Shown: positions 16,932 through 26,611, numbered from the stretch's first letter. The stretch: DNA of 64,000 bases from Alteromonadaceae bacterium M269 (GCA_004353515.1 SMNZ01000004.1:454360-518359); one strand, 5' to 3'. Notes: generated by a model from the letters alone, not told the origin. A program made the numbers and translations.

Positions 16932-17488
16932 AGCTAAATCAACATTAAATGCGTAACTCAGCTGAGTTCAAAATAGATGAAGGCGAGGCAGACGGATGCA
17001 GGCTTGGTGGCGCCAAGTCAAATCTTTCTAACGAAGCATTAATCTATTTTGAAACAGTCCTTCGGAAGCTTCACTGGCAAATGAGTTCTTTGTTACACCC
17101 ACTTAGAAGGTGGTCGACATTCTGGCGTGGCTGCGCCGCGAACTAACTTGCCTGTGATAGCTCTGAGTATCGTATTTAATGCTGACTTAGCTATGCATTC
17201 CTTTTTCAATGAGAAGTTTGATGTAATCCTAACTATCGTAAGCAGCGTGCCTAGACCAGCAAAGCCGCGCTTCTCACTCGCAGTTCGGGTCTAAACTCTG
17301 ACTTAGCATTGCGCTTTTAGTCAGATGCACCCATTTGTTAACTTACGACATCAACCATTAAATCGAATGTTTATAGATTTTCCAACCCTAAATTACACCT
17401 TGTTCGAAGTTCAAATCCGAAGCGCAGAATGAACAAAGGTAGAAAACGTTATACCATCCACCTATAAATAAGTGAGATTAGGTAAGTT
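16932..17488. other. 557-bp gap with small repeats, no supported gene
   Basis: Contains a perfect 14-bp palindrome AACTCAGCTGAGTT at 16955-16968. It also has direct repeats CTGACTTAGC at 17182-17191 and 17298-17307, and inverted arms TCTGACT/AGTCAGA at 17297-17303 and 17319-17325. TAGACC...GGTCTA encloses a GC-richer core near 17252-17292. A 65-codon frame at 16949-17146 lacks an RBS and family resemblance. It reads like a decayed repeat or element remnant upstream of the dehydrogenase gene. Confidence 0.4.
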
Positions 17489-18424
17489 ATGCCCACTCTA
17501 ACGATTTTGAGTAGAGATGCTGCTCAATACCAAAGCCACATTGAACACTCCAAGATCACGGATCTAACTGTTTTTGCTTTTGAGAAACCAGAACAGCTCA
17601 ACGCGCAGAGTTACAATGCTGAGGTTTTGTTAGCAGATCCTGGTCTCGTTATTGATGAGCTGGACAAGTTTGAGCAGTTACGTTGGATGCAATCTACTTG
17701 GGCAGGAAACGCACCTTTGCTAAAACACCGAAAGAACGATTATAAGCTTACAGGCATAAAAGGCGTTTTCGGTGACTATATGCGAGAGTTTGTTTTTTCG
17801 TATTTACTCTATTTCAGCCGCAATATTGAGAGCTTTAACAAAAACCAAGCTGATAAAAGCTGGCAGGCCCCAACTTTCCATCAACTCAAAGGGAAAACGC
17901 TGGGGATATTAGGTGTAGGGAGCATTGGTAGCTCAGTCGCAGAAACAGCCAAGCATTTCGGTATGCGGGTAATCGGTATGGCTCGAACTCCCAAAGCTGT
18001 TGCTAATATTGATAAAATCTATACACCTGCACAGAAGCTCAGCCTTGCTCAAGAAGTTGACTATGTCGTCTCACTATTACCAGAAACGCCTGACACAAAG
18101 CATCTGATAGACAAGGCATTTATTGAAAACCTAAGTCCATCAGCTGTCGTTATTAACGCAGGAAGAGGCTCTGTTATAGACGACAATGCACTGGTAGACG
18201 CGTTGAGGGAAAAACGTTTAAAAGCGGCGGTACTTGATGTGTTTGAGCAAGAACCATTATCTAAAGAGCATCCATATTGGAGCCTGGAAAACGCCTTCGT
18301 TACTTGTCACACAGCAGCGATTTCCTATCCAAAGGATATTTGCGAGATCTTTTATCAAAATTATCAGCGATTCGTGAAGAGTGAACCGCTGATGTATGAA
18401 TTGAGTTTCGAGCGTGGGTACTAG
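17489..18424 (+). CDS. D-2-hydroxyacid dehydrogenase (glyoxylate/hydroxypyruvate reductase type)
   Basis: 311 aa, NAD(P)-dependent reductase of 2-keto acids. Rossmann motif GILGVGSIGSS near 139-149; catalytic triad pattern Arg in NAGRGSVID near 229, Glu in FEQEPL near 256, and His in TCHTAA near 276. The N-terminal substrate half is short and ends MQSTWAGNAPL near 72, as in GhrA-like enzymes that reduce glyoxylate or hydroxypyruvate. Exact substrate unresolved. Its own promoter must lie in the repeat-containing gap upstream. Confidence 0.88.
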   Translation: MPTLTILSRDAAQYQSHIEHSKITDLTVFAFEKPEQLNAQSYNAEVLLADPGLVIDELDKFEQLRWMQSTWAGNAPLLKHRKNDYKLTGIKGVFGDYMREFVFSYLLYFSRNIESFNKNQADKSWQAPTFHQLKGKTLGILGVGSIGSSVAETAKHFGMRVIGMARTPKAVANIDKIYTPAQKLSLAQEVDYVVSLLPETPDTKHLIDKAFIENLSPSAVVINAGRGSVIDDNALVDALREKRLKAAVLDVFEQEPLSKEHPYWSLENAFVTCHTAAISYPKDICEIFYQNYQRFVKSEPLMYELSFERGY

Positions 18425-18455
18425 GGTCTATCTAATTTTGGAGTTTATAAAACTG

Positions 18456-19031
18456 CTAAGCCCTAGGGTCCGTCGCTGTCACTTCAATATGATTCTTATG
18501 GCAATCGTGGAATTCCAGCAAGTCGGGGAAAGCGGATAAATCGTGTAGCTCTCTGAAAACAACCCAATCAAGCAGACAGTAGAGGCAAATAGCAGGATAA
18601 TTCCAGTGATCAAACTCACCTTCCTGAACTAAACGAGCCAATTCAGCAAGAGTTGTTTCTAGCCTTTCTCTCTGCAAAGAGAAGTACATTTTATCCTCGC
18701 CTGTATCAATGCTCGAACGTTTGATCAGGAACATCTGAACAAAGGAATCGTTAGCTGCATCGATGATAGTCAGTTGGTTTTCCTGCTCCCAGGTCAAAGC
18801 GGGATAATTCAACTTATCGGAGAGATATCGAAACACCACACGAGAATCAAAAATCACTTGCCCGTCATCTTCAATCATCGGTATTTTTAACGTTGGATTG
18901 TGCTTGATCAAGAACGCACGATCTTCTGCTTCGAAAATCTGCATATCGATAAATTCATGTTCTACATTGGCGAAAAAGATCCTTAAACGACGCACATAAG
19001 GTGACGTTGTAGAACCATAAAGTTTGATCAT
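18456..19031 (-). CDS. Glutathione S-transferase family protein
   Basis: 191 aa. The N-terminal thioredoxin-like domain (MIKLYGSTTSPYVRRLRIF, residues 1-75) has the PYVRR and NPTLKIPMIEDDGQVIFDS features of bacterial GSTs, with Ser/Thr near residue 8-10 as the probable glutathione-activating residue. The C-terminal helical domain is short (about 90-185). Likely a detoxification or disulfide-reductase GST; substrate unknown. It sits just downstream of the RND permease on the same strand (59 nt). Confidence 0.87.
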   Translation of the reverse strand: MIKLYGSTTSPYVRRLRIFFANVEHEFIDMQIFEAEDRAFLIKHNPTLKIPMIEDDGQVIFDSRVVFRYLSDKLNYPALTWEQENQLTIIDAANDSFVQMFLIKRSSIDTGEDKMYFSLQRERLETTLAELARLVQEGEFDHWNYPAICLYCLLDWVVFRELHDLSAFPDLLEFHDCHKNHIEVTATDPRA

Positions 19032-19089
19032 AAATTACTCCGTTTCGCTATCCCGTTACCCTTGCAAATAATTCGGGATATAAAGCTAT

Positions 19090-22000
19090 CTAAGCTGCGT
19101 CAATTGACTCATCAAAAGGTTGATTAAGCTTAACAACAGGTGCTGTTGAACCCTTCTTGCCATCTTTTAACGCTAACAAACAAGGGGTCAAAACCAAGGT
19201 TAGTACAGTAGCAAAGGTTAAGCCACCAGCAACTGCCGTCGCTAGTTGCGACCACCATTGTGTCGATGGACCACCTATCTCAACGACACGACCAATAAAG
19301 TTAATATTAATCTCTAGGACCATAGGCATTAAGCCCAGGATAGTCGTCACAGTTGTCAAAAGTACAGGTCTTAGACGTTGAGCTCCAGCACGAAGTATTG
19401 CTTCCAGTGCAGGCATTCCCTGACGACGCAAAACATTATAAGTGTCTATCAATACTATGTTGTTGTTAACTACGATTCCCGCCAGTGCAATGACACCAAT
19501 TCCCGACATCACGACACCAAAAGGTTTTTGTAGAATCAATAAGCCAAGGAAAACACCAACAGTCGAGAACAGTACTGCACTCAATATTAAGAAGGCCTGA
19601 TAGAAGCTATTAAATTGCGTAACCAAAATAATTGCCATAACGAACAGCGCAACAAACAACGCATTCATCAGGAAGGCTTGTGACTCTTCTTGCTGAGCAT
19701 TTTGCCCCTCAACTTTAATATTTACGCGAGGATCTAAGCCTAAGCTTGGTAATTGCTCCATCAACTCAGGTAAAGCTTTCGACAATTGCTCACCAGGTGC
19801 CATGTTTGCTTCAACACTAATCACTCGGCGACTATCGATATGACGAATTAAATCCGTCTTAGGTTGAGGTGTACGAGTCACAAAATTACTAATAGGCACC
19901 ATTCCTTGAGGTGTTTTCACTCTCAACGTATCTAACGCACCAATATAACGGTCTTCTTCAGGGAATCGTACGCGAATATCTAGTTCATCGTCGACATCAT
20001 CAGGACGGTACTCACCAACCTTAAGGCCAGTCGTCACAAACTGCACCGTATTACCGACCAAGGTTGCATCTGCGTTAAAACGCGCCGCATCACTACGATC
20101 AACTTTTAACTGCCATTCAATACCCGGCTTAGACGAATTATCCCCAATTGCGGTAAAACGTCCGTCTGCTTCTAAAGCTGCGCGGATTTTACGTGCTGTA
20201 GGGTTCAACAACTCGGGGATTCTAGATGACAATTGTAATTGCAGATCCTTACCTTGTTGAGGGCCGTTTTCGTCGGCTTTAACTTCAATGTCCAACCCAG
20301 GTAAAACTGCGAGACGTTGCTGCACGTCCTTAATAATTTCATCTGAATGGGCGCGATATTGCCAATCTTTTAAGTTCAAACGTAAGTAGCCAACTTCGTC
20401 ATTACCGCCACTTCTCGCATAGAGTGTTTCAATCGCATCGATATCTGCAATTTCTCGTTCAACTTCTTTGATGATGGCATCTTTCTCAAAAATCGATAAG
20501 TCACCATATGAACGCACATCGATGTTAATACCTGTCGAATCAACATTAGGGAAGAACTCAGAACCCAACCCCGAATTGCCATATGCAAAGATCGTTAAGA
20601 AAGCAATAACAATAGCCGCCATCAATACTTTCCATGGATGTTGGATAGCTTTTGCTAGCGTATTAACGTACCTACCTGTGAAGCCACTTAACGTTCTGAT
20701 ATCGCCATTTTCAGCTTGCAACATCTGCTCACGAACTTCAGGCTTGATATAACGAGGTTTACCTATCAACTGCCCAATCACAGGTACGAAAATCAATGCC
20801 ATCAATAGAGAAGCTGATAAGGTTGCTATCAGAGTAAATGGCAAGAACTTCATAAACTCACCGACCATACCTGGCCAGAACATCAAGGGTGCAAACGCAG
20901 CCAGTGTCGTCGCTGTCGACGCGATAATGGGCCAACTCATGCGCTTAGAAGCCAATGAATAAGCTTTTTTCTTATCCATGCCTTCACTCATACATCGGTC
21001 GGCAAACTCGGTAACAACAATAGCGCCATCAACTAGCATGCCTACAGCCATAATTAGCGAGAAAAGCACAACCATATTCAACGTATAACCGAACATGGAG
21101 ATCAATAAGATACCAGTCAAAAATGAACCAGGAATAGCGATACCCACTAGGCCTGCAGTCCGCAATCCCAAAATAGCGACGATAACAACAGCCACCAAAA
21201 TAATCGCCGACGTAACGTTATTTTGAAGGTCGCTCAGCATGTTATTAACATCTTCAGTTTGGTCACCGGTATAGGTCACTTCTAACGCATTTGGCCAAGC
21301 AGGTGATTCTTGCGCTTGAGTCACTAAAGTTTTCACTTTATCGACAGTTGCCAAGATATTCTCACCGGGTCTTTTCTTAACTTCTAACGACACCGATGAA
21401 TGGCCATTCAAGCGTGCAAAGCTATTCGGGTCTTTATAGCTACGTCTGACATCAGCAACGTCATCAAAGGTAATTACGCGATCGCCTTCAACTTTTATAG
21501 GTTGTTCTAGGATATCCTCAACGTTCTCAAAGACTGACGGTACTTTAACAGCGAAACTGCCCTTACCTGTATCCAGATTACCTGCAGGGACAAGCTGGTT
21601 GTTACGGGATAGCAGGTTAAATATATCTGTCTGATCAAGCCCGTAGCTTTCCATAAGAAGTGGGTCGACAATGACTTCAACTAAATCTTCTCTGTCACCA
21701 CCGATATCAACCTCAAGTATTTCACTCATGGTTTCAATTTGGTCTTTAAGCTCACGAGCAATAGTCACCAGTGCACGTTCAGACAATGGCCCCGATAGCA
21801 CAACCGTAATAACCGCTTGTTCGCCCGCTAATGTCACTTCGTGAATGGTCGGCTCTTCACTCTCATCGGGAAGTTTGGCACGAGCAATAGTGACCTTATC
21901 GCGTACGTCAGCCAGCACATCCTTTGAGTCTAATCCTGCTAAGAACTCTAACGTAATATTCGCAGAGCCTTCAGCAGCAGTTGCACTCATTTCTTTGATG

Positions 22001-22230
22001 CCATCAATAGAACGAAGCTCTCGCTCCATAGGCCTGACAATCATACGCTCAGCATCTTCCGGTGATATACCATCATGCACGATAGAGACGTAAATCACCG
22101 GAATGGGAATATCCGGATTAGATTCTTTGGGAATATTGACGTATGTAACGGCACCCGCAATCATCAGCAGAACAAAGACCATTAATACGGTACGTGTGCG
22201 ATCCATGATCGCTTGGATCATATCGTTCAT
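19090..22230 (-). CDS. RND-family efflux permease (inner membrane)
   Basis: 1046 aa, AcrB/MexF superfamily (PF00873), proton-driven export of drugs or other substrates across the envelope. The N-terminal helix begins MNDMIQAIMDRTRTVLM; ISPEDAERMIVRPME is near 55. The GMLVDGAIVVTEFADR region of TM4 near 398-412 carries the acidic proton-relay position (Asp), and a second repeat has GIVVNNNIVLIDTYN near 930. Twelve membrane segments in two sets with large periplasmic loops. Start codon overlaps the adaptor stop by 4 nt (ATGA), so the two are translated together. No outer-membrane channel gene is nearby, so a TolC-like partner must be elsewhere. Confidence 0.95.
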   Translation of the reverse strand: MNDMIQAIMDRTRTVLMVFVLLMIAGAVTYVNIPKESNPDIPIPVIYVSIVHDGISPEDAERMIVRPMERELRSIDGIKEMSATAAEGSANITLEFLAGLDSKDVLADVRDKVTIARAKLPDESEEPTIHEVTLAGEQAVITVVLSGPLSERALVTIARELKDQIETMSEILEVDIGGDREDLVEVIVDPLLMESYGLDQTDIFNLLSRNNQLVPAGNLDTGKGSFAVKVPSVFENVEDILEQPIKVEGDRVITFDDVADVRRSYKDPNSFARLNGHSSVSLEVKKRPGENILATVDKVKTLVTQAQESPAWPNALEVTYTGDQTEDVNNMLSDLQNNVTSAIILVAVVIVAILGLRTAGLVGIAIPGSFLTGILLISMFGYTLNMVVLFSLIMAVGMLVDGAIVVTEFADRCMSEGMDKKKAYSLASKRMSWPIIASTATTLAAFAPLMFWPGMVGEFMKFLPFTLIATLSASLLMALIFVPVIGQLIGKPRYIKPEVREQMLQAENGDIRTLSGFTGRYVNTLAKAIQHPWKVLMAAIVIAFLTIFAYGNSGLGSEFFPNVDSTGINIDVRSYGDLSIFEKDAIIKEVEREIADIDAIETLYARSGGNDEVGYLRLNLKDWQYRAHSDEIIKDVQQRLAVLPGLDIEVKADENGPQQGKDLQLQLSSRIPELLNPTARKIRAALEADGRFTAIGDNSSKPGIEWQLKVDRSDAARFNADATLVGNTVQFVTTGLKVGEYRPDDVDDELDIRVRFPEEDRYIGALDTLRVKTPQGMVPISNFVTRTPQPKTDLIRHIDSRRVISVEANMAPGEQLSKALPELMEQLPSLGLDPRVNIKVEGQNAQQEESQAFLMNALFVALFVMAIILVTQFNSFYQAFLILSAVLFSTVGVFLGLLILQKPFGVVMSGIGVIALAGIVVNNNIVLIDTYNVLRRQGMPALEAILRAGAQRLRPVLLTTVTTILGLMPMVLEININFIGRVVEIGGPSTQWWSQLATAVAGGLTFATVLTLVLTPCLLALKDGKKGSTAPVVKLNQPFDESIDAA

Positions 22231-23297
22231 TGCGTACTAACCACCTCAACTTTGTCGCCATCTCGAACAAAGCCTTGACCAAGAGTAATAACGTCAGCTT
22301 CTCGCCCTAATCCAGCTAGCCAAACACCGTCACGCTCACTCTTAACAATATCAATAGGGACAAACTTAACACGATCTCGCTCAACCGTTTTCACCCCGAT
22401 ATTTCCAGCTTCATCCAACGCAATAACGGCAGGCGTAATTTTGATGGCCCAAGCTTCATCAAGCGGAATTGATAATTCTGTACTCATCCCGGCAACATAA
22501 CGGTTATCCGCATTTTCTACAGCAACTTCAATAGGAAACGTATTAGTTCCCTCAGTAGAGACGCTGGATATATAACGGATGTGTCCTTGCATTTCCTGAC
22601 CAGAAACAACTCGACCGGTCGCCGCTTGTTGCAACTTCAGGCGTTGAATATCCGCTTCAGTCACATCAGCGCGAATTACGAGAGGATTCAGATCAATCAC
22701 TTCTGCAATGTCATCACCTTCACGCAGGTAATCACCTAACTCAACGAAGCGTTCATTTAGTACCCCATCAAAAGGGGCTCGGATATGAGTTCTCGCTAAT
22801 GCCAGTGTTAGAGTTTCAACTTGGGCATTAGCAGATTCAACATTTGCTTCTGCTTGTGCAAGATTCGCTTCAGATTGGTAGCCCTTTGAACCCAGAGACT
22901 TAGCGCCTTTAAGCTCTAATTCCATTTGTTTTTTAAGTGATTTAGCCGAAACCAATCTTTGTTCAAGATCATTAGGATTAAGCTTAACAAGCAGGTCACC
23001 TTTTTTTACTGCTTGGCCCTTTTCAGCTAAAACTTCAATAACCCTAGCGTTACTCTCAGAACGCAGAGTTGCCATTCGATCAGGCTGTGTACGGCCATAC
23101 AACTTGATTTCGCGTTCTACCTGTTGCGCCTGCATTTTAGTTACACGAACTTTCTGCAATATCTCTTTTGCATCATTCGATTGAGGCGGCTCTTGCTGAG
23201 CTGTCATACCAGAGCCTACCCATAAACTAAGGGCAATAACGATAAATAGGGCGATCCATGCAGGTTGGCGTCTAATACGGGTTAAAAAACTAGTCAT
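22227..23297 (-). CDS. RND efflux periplasmic adaptor (membrane fusion protein)
   Basis: 356 aa, HlyD/AcrA family. An N-terminal anchor or signal (about 9-32: ARIRRQPAWIALFIVIALSLW type) is followed by a lipoyl half-motif (LRSESNARVIEVLAEKGQAVKKGDLLVKL near 78-105), an alpha-hairpin (about 110-160) with repeated Ala/Gln/Leu heptads, and beta-barrel domains (HIRAPFDGVLNE near 168). It links the RND permease to an outer-membrane channel. First gene of the two-gene operon. There is no lipobox cysteine, so it is held by the N-terminal helix. Confidence 0.93.
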   Translation of the reverse strand: MTSFLTRIRRQPAWIALFIVIALSLWVGSGMTAQQEPPQSNDAKEILQKVRVTKMQAQQVEREIKLYGRTQPDRMATLRSESNARVIEVLAEKGQAVKKGDLLVKLNPNDLEQRLVSAKSLKKQMELELKGAKSLGSKGYQSEANLAQAEANVESANAQVETLTLALARTHIRAPFDGVLNERFVELGDYLREGDDIAEVIDLNPLVIRADVTEADIQRLKLQQAATGRVVSGQEMQGHIRYISSVSTEGTNTFPIEVAVENADNRYVAGMSTELSIPLDEAWAIKITPAVIALDEAGNIGVKTVERDRVKFVPIDIVKSERDGVWLAGLGREADVITLGQGFVRDGDKVEVVSTQ

Positions 23298-23435
23298 TTG
23301 GTGGTAAACGTCCTTACGAAATATAACCGACCTAATTTACCTCATTTTGAGGTTTTTTGCTTTGGTTTCTTATTACGAAGATGTTGAAAAGTGTTACTTA
23401 TTGTAGCAAAGCGAGGGGATGATGCAGGAATGAAA

Positions 23436-23459
23436 CGAAGGTGTTTGAGAACACCTTCG
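23436..23459 (-). terminator. Rho-independent terminator after erpA
   Basis: CGAAGGTGTT (23436-23445) and AACACCTTCG (23450-23459) make a perfect 10-bp stem with a 4-nt loop, 2 nt beyond the erpA stop codon. Minus-strand sequence continues TTTCATT, a short U-tail. Confidence 0.75.
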
Positions 23460-23461
23460 GT

Positions 23462-23806
23462 TTAAACGCTAAAACTTGCTCCGCAGCCACAGGTGGTTGT
23501 AGCGTTCGGATTATTAATAAGAAAACGAGAACCTTGAAGGCCTTCGGAATAATCCACTTCTCCGCCAACCAAGTATTGGAGACTCATAGGATCAACAACA
23601 AGCACGACGCTATCTTTTTCAATGGTGGTATCACCATCATTAACTTTCTCATCAAAAGTAAAGCCGTACTGGAAACCTGAACACCCACCACCAGTCACAT
23701 AAACACGTAACTTAAGCTCTGGATTTTCTTCTTCCTCTACAAGCTCTTTTACTTTGCGCGCTGCTGCGTCTGAAAATTCAATGGGCAAAGCCATTTCAAC
23801 TGACAT
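23462..23806 (-). CDS. erpA: Iron-sulfur cluster insertion protein ErpA
   Basis: 114 aa, A-type carrier (HesB/IscA family) that delivers Fe-S clusters to apoproteins. The three cluster-binding cysteines are present: [11 protein letters not shown] near 42 and TTCGCGASF at the C-terminus (CGC). Extension [22 protein letters not shown] and the acidic E-E-E-E run after are as in ErpA rather than IscA or SufA. RBS AGAGG upstream. Single gene with its own terminator. Confidence 0.95.
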   Translation of the reverse strand: MSVEMALPIEFSDAAARKVKELVEEEENPELKLRVYVTGGGCSGFQYGFTFDEKVNDGDTTIEKDSVVLVVDPMSLQYLVGGEVDYSEGLQGSRFLINNPNATTTCGCGASFSV

Positions 23807-23926
23807 CTAAAACCTCTTTCATTCACTCTCTGCCAAGCCGAATTACACTCACTCAGCACGACTATTAGTATCTAATACCTGACTATTTTAATCAAGTATA
23901 CAGAGCTTCAGCTTAAAGATTAATCA

Positions 23927-24628
23927 TTAACCTGCGACGAGATCTTGCCAATCAAAGGTACGCTGTAACGCCCCTTTGCCCCATTTAGCATCAGCAAGCT
24001 GTGTATTGACTACAACCTTTTCCGGGACAAAACCATCAGGCAGAACCACTTCGCCTTCTATAACATCAAAGTACTTAAAGCTGAATTCCACTTGATTCCC
24101 AAGTGCGGCAAGCTCAAGCAAATCTAATCTCTTTGGCTTACCTTCCTGGCTTCCAACCAGTGCGAGCTTAGCCTGACCTTTAACATAATTTTTGCGCTTG
24201 TCTCTTTGCATAACTACCAGAGCAAATCGGAAAAAGTTTGTACTGCTTGTCCCTTCTATATTCAGGGATTCAATCGTAAAACCTTCTTCTTCAAGTTCGG
24301 GGGCCATCACTTTTTGATAAAAAGACAACTCGCGCCTAAGCTCGTTGTTACGCTCAAGCATTTCTTTGATTGTTTTTTGTGTGTTCTGACCTGCTAGTCG
24401 TTCGACTTCTAACTCAACACCTGTAATATTCAAGCGTTTAGTCACTGCATTGTTATCCGAATTAAGGTTATCCAAGCTTTGCTCTAACCCTTTAATCCTC
24501 TCTGCTTGCTGGGAACGTTCAAGATTGCCTAACAAAAAGCCGCCATAACCTGTCGCACCTAATATGGCTATACAAAGAATATAAAACCGCATAGCTCCTA
24601 TGCGATCTTTAATCTGACTAACACTCAT
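23927..24628 (-). CDS. DUF6776 membrane-anchored coiled-coil protein
   Basis: 233 aa. One N-terminal membrane helix (about 14-33: FYILCIAILGATGYGGFLLG), a coiled coil (about 36-105: QQAERIKGLEQSLDNLNSDN... with heptads), then a soluble beta-rich domain (about 105-228) containing FRFALVVMQRDKR and VVLPDGFVPEKV. This matches the DUF6776 family commonly found beside erpA in gammaproteobacteria. Role unknown; topology suggests a periplasmic structural or assembly factor. 120 nt upstream of erpA on the same strand. Confidence 0.8.
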   Translation of the reverse strand: MSVSQIKDRIGAMRFYILCIAILGATGYGGFLLGNLERSQQAERIKGLEQSLDNLNSDNNAVTKRLNITGVELEVERLAGQNTQKTIKEMLERNNELRRELSFYQKVMAPELEEEGFTIESLNIEGTSSTNFFRFALVVMQRDKRKNYVKGQAKLALVGSQEGKPKRLDLLELAALGNQVEFSFKYFDVIEGEVVLPDGFVPEKVVVNTQLADAKWGKGALQRTFDWQDLVAG

Positions 24629-24670
24629 GAAAGGCTCAATAATCGAAACGTAGTTTTAACCCGAGCAACT

Positions 24671-25042
24671 TTAATTAAAACGTTGCTCAAGGTAGTTAAT
24701 AATATCTGAAGACTCATACATCCACTCGACTTTTCCGTCTTTTTCAATTCGTAGACAAGGCGCTTGTATTTTACCACCTTGCTCAGCAAGCTCTTGTCTA
24801 TATTGACTACCACGAGAAACATTACGTTTAACCATAGGCAAGTTTAGCCTATGTAATGCACGTCGTGTCTTTATACAGAATGGACATGAGTAAAATTGAT
24901 ACAAAGATAAGCTAGCTAATTCAGACTCCACATGTTTCTGAGCTTCTTCTGAACGCTTCAATTTACGGGGGCGCGAAATAAGGTCAAGGGCAACAATAAT
25001 GCTGCCCACGGCATTACGAATTAAGTTAATAAAGAATGACAT
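24671..25042 (-). CDS. Membrane-anchored glutaredoxin-like protein
   Basis: 123 aa. An amphipathic or membrane N-terminus (about 3-22: FFINLIRNAVGSIIVALD) precedes a glutaredoxin domain with the dithiol site CPFC at 53-56, a cis-Pro segment QAPCLRIE near 93, and an ESSDIINYLEQRF end typical of GST N-domain/glutaredoxin hybrids. Probably a glutathione-dependent thiol reductase tethered to the inner membrane. 42 nt from the DUF6776 gene, same strand. Confidence 0.87.
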   Translation of the reverse strand: MSFFINLIRNAVGSIIVALDLISRPRKLKRSEEAQKHVESELASLSLYQFYSCPFCIKTRRALHRLNLPMVKRNVSRGSQYRQELAEQGGKIQAPCLRIEKDGKVEWMYESSDIINYLEQRFN

Positions 25043-25169
25043 GGGTACGACTCGTCTCTAAAAAATGAATGAAATACACAGTGCGTAGCAGTCGCCCGCT
25101 AAACGCTTTCAATCCAATAAGACAGGCATTATACCCATTCACCTTCAATAGTTCGCAAATAAAATTGTC

Positions 25170-25438
25170 TATACCCGCTACCCCTAAAAATAAAGAAAAT
25201 CAGCTGAAGACTAAAAAGGCTTCGGGCAAGGCGAATAATGGAAGACGCAGCCATTCTGCATCAACATCATTCAACACAGCACAGAGGCTTTTTAGCTCAG
25301 CCCTTTGGGAGCCTGACAACGCTCCCATTGCGGTGTTGCACAGACTTGAAAGGTAATAAACCTTCCTACGTATGGGCGCCTAGCACTGAGAGCGTTGTCA
25401 TGACTCTGATTTCTTCATTTTTAGGGGTAACGGGTATA
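25170..25438. mobile_element. 269-bp MITE-like element with long inverted ends
   Basis: The outer 34 nt at 25170-25203 and 33 nt at 25406-25438 are inverted copies with two substitutions and one 1-nt indel, each starting TATACCCG then TACCCCTAAAAAT. Internal inverted pair TGACAACGCTC (25314-25324) / GAGCGTTGTCA (25390-25400) and a CTAAAAAG/CTTTTTAG pair. No coding potential: frames crossing it are unlike any protein. The right end stops 3 nt before the ABC permease stop codon. A different family from the element at 6776-7043. No clear target duplication beyond TA is visible. The remaining 25043-25169 is unremarkable. Confidence 0.65.
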
Positions 25439-25441
25439 ATC

Positions 25442-26611
25442 CTAATCGCTTTTCAACATATTACGCCAAATATCTCCCCAACCAGGTTCTTTACCAAACA
25501 GGGTAATATTGGCTCTAAACACACGTGAAGCGAATAAGCGGACGTAATAGATACCAGCAACTAACAGCACAAAAGACAGGCCAACCTGCCAAACAGGTAC
25601 ATCCATTGATGCTACGCGCATAGGCATAAAGCTAATCGACGTTAACGGCAGTAATGAGAGAACTTTTGCGACTTGCCCATTCGGTTCCCCAATCACCATA
25701 AAGACCAACATAACAGGTAACATAGGCAGCATCATAACGCCTGTTTTACCCGAGTGATTGGGATCATCAATAGTCGCTGAGAAACCGACAAACACGTAGT
25801 TCCAGAAGAAAACACCGAGTATACAAAACAATAGAACTTCGAAAACAACGCTCACTGAGATATCGAAACCACCACCAGATGAATCTGAAAAAGCGGCAAT
25901 GGCAGTGTACACAAGCCCTATCATAATAGCAGTCGTCAATAAACTTTTTAGACTTGATAGGCATAACCCCAAAGCCTTACCGTCAACCCACTGCTGATGC
26001 GATATGCAAGTTAACAATTGCTCTGTGATTCTATGCTGTTTTTCTTGCGTAACTGATGTCATCGCTAAGCCAAAACTAGTAAACACTGCAACCGCTGCAA
26101 GCACCGCTACAATCAATCCGAGCGACTGGACATCACTGCCAACAACCTCTTCTGCCTGATTAACGAAAGTTAGCTCAATCGGATCTTGTAATTTCTCAAG
26201 CTGTTCAGCACTAATATCCATCGACTTTAGAAGGAATTCCCGGTGCGTTTCCGCCAACTGCTGCTCAAGCTCATTTTGCCATCCACTTTGTTGTGTTGCG
26301 TATAAGGTCACTTGGTCAGGCTGAACTATCTGTAAGACGCCATCCAATTGTAGTTCTTCAATCTTTTGGAAGGCCGCTTCTGAACCCTGTATGTCCGTCA
26401 ACGGCTCCACGGCAAACTTTTGACTCAACGATTGTTCTAAAACACCGACAACCCCAAGGTTAACGACAGATTGAGTGCTCTTTTGGTTCCATACTTGAAC
26501 AGCACCAATAGCAGCATAAATACCAATCATGACTAAATAACTGATTAGCTCCTGCTTCCATTTAAAATTACGCATAAACTCCCAGCGCGCGACTAGCCAA
26601 ATTTTATCCAT
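25442..26611 (-). CDS. ABC-2 type exporter permease (NatB-like)
   Basis: 389 aa. A first membrane helix near 24-42, a large periplasmic loop (about 45-165), then five helices from about 170 on, including the cluster VAVLAAVAVFTSFGLAMT and FFWNYVFVGFSATIDDPNHSG. The arrangement is that of ABC2_membrane_3/NatB sodium-type or drug exporters. Translated from the base next to the ATPase stop (1-nt overlap). Substrate not predictable. Confidence 0.88.
   Translation of the reverse strand: MDKIWLVARWEFMRNFKWKQELISYLVMIGIYAAIGAVQVWNQKSTQSVVNLGVVGVLEQSLSQKFAVEPLTDIQGSEAAFQKIEELQLDGVLQIVQPDQVTLYATQQSGWQNELEQQLAETHREFLLKSMDISAEQLEKLQDPIELTFVNQAEEVVGSDVQSLGLIVAVLAAVAVFTSFGLAMTSVTQEKQHRITEQLLTCISHQQWVDGKALGLCLSSLKSLLTTAIMIGLVYTAIAAFSDSSGGGFDISVSVVFEVLLFCILGVFFWNYVFVGFSATIDDPNHSGKTGVMMLPMLPVMLVFMVIGEPNGQVAKVLSLLPLTSISFMPMRVASMDVPVWQVGLSFVLLVAGIYYVRLFASRVFRANITLFGKEPGWGDIWRNMLKSD

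Noticed and set aside
16949-17146. 65-codon frame in the repeat-bearing gap
   Set aside because: Starts next to a palindrome, no RBS, no recognisable family, and composition unlike neighbours.
19090-23297. TetR or MarR repressor site for the RND operon
   Set aside because: No regulator gene adjoins the operon and no convincing palindrome was found upstream of the adaptor gene start.
25069-25528. Two plus-strand frames across 25069-25528
   Set aside because: They read through the MITE-like element and its inverted ends, then into antisense of the ABC permease gene; no RBS and no family likeness.
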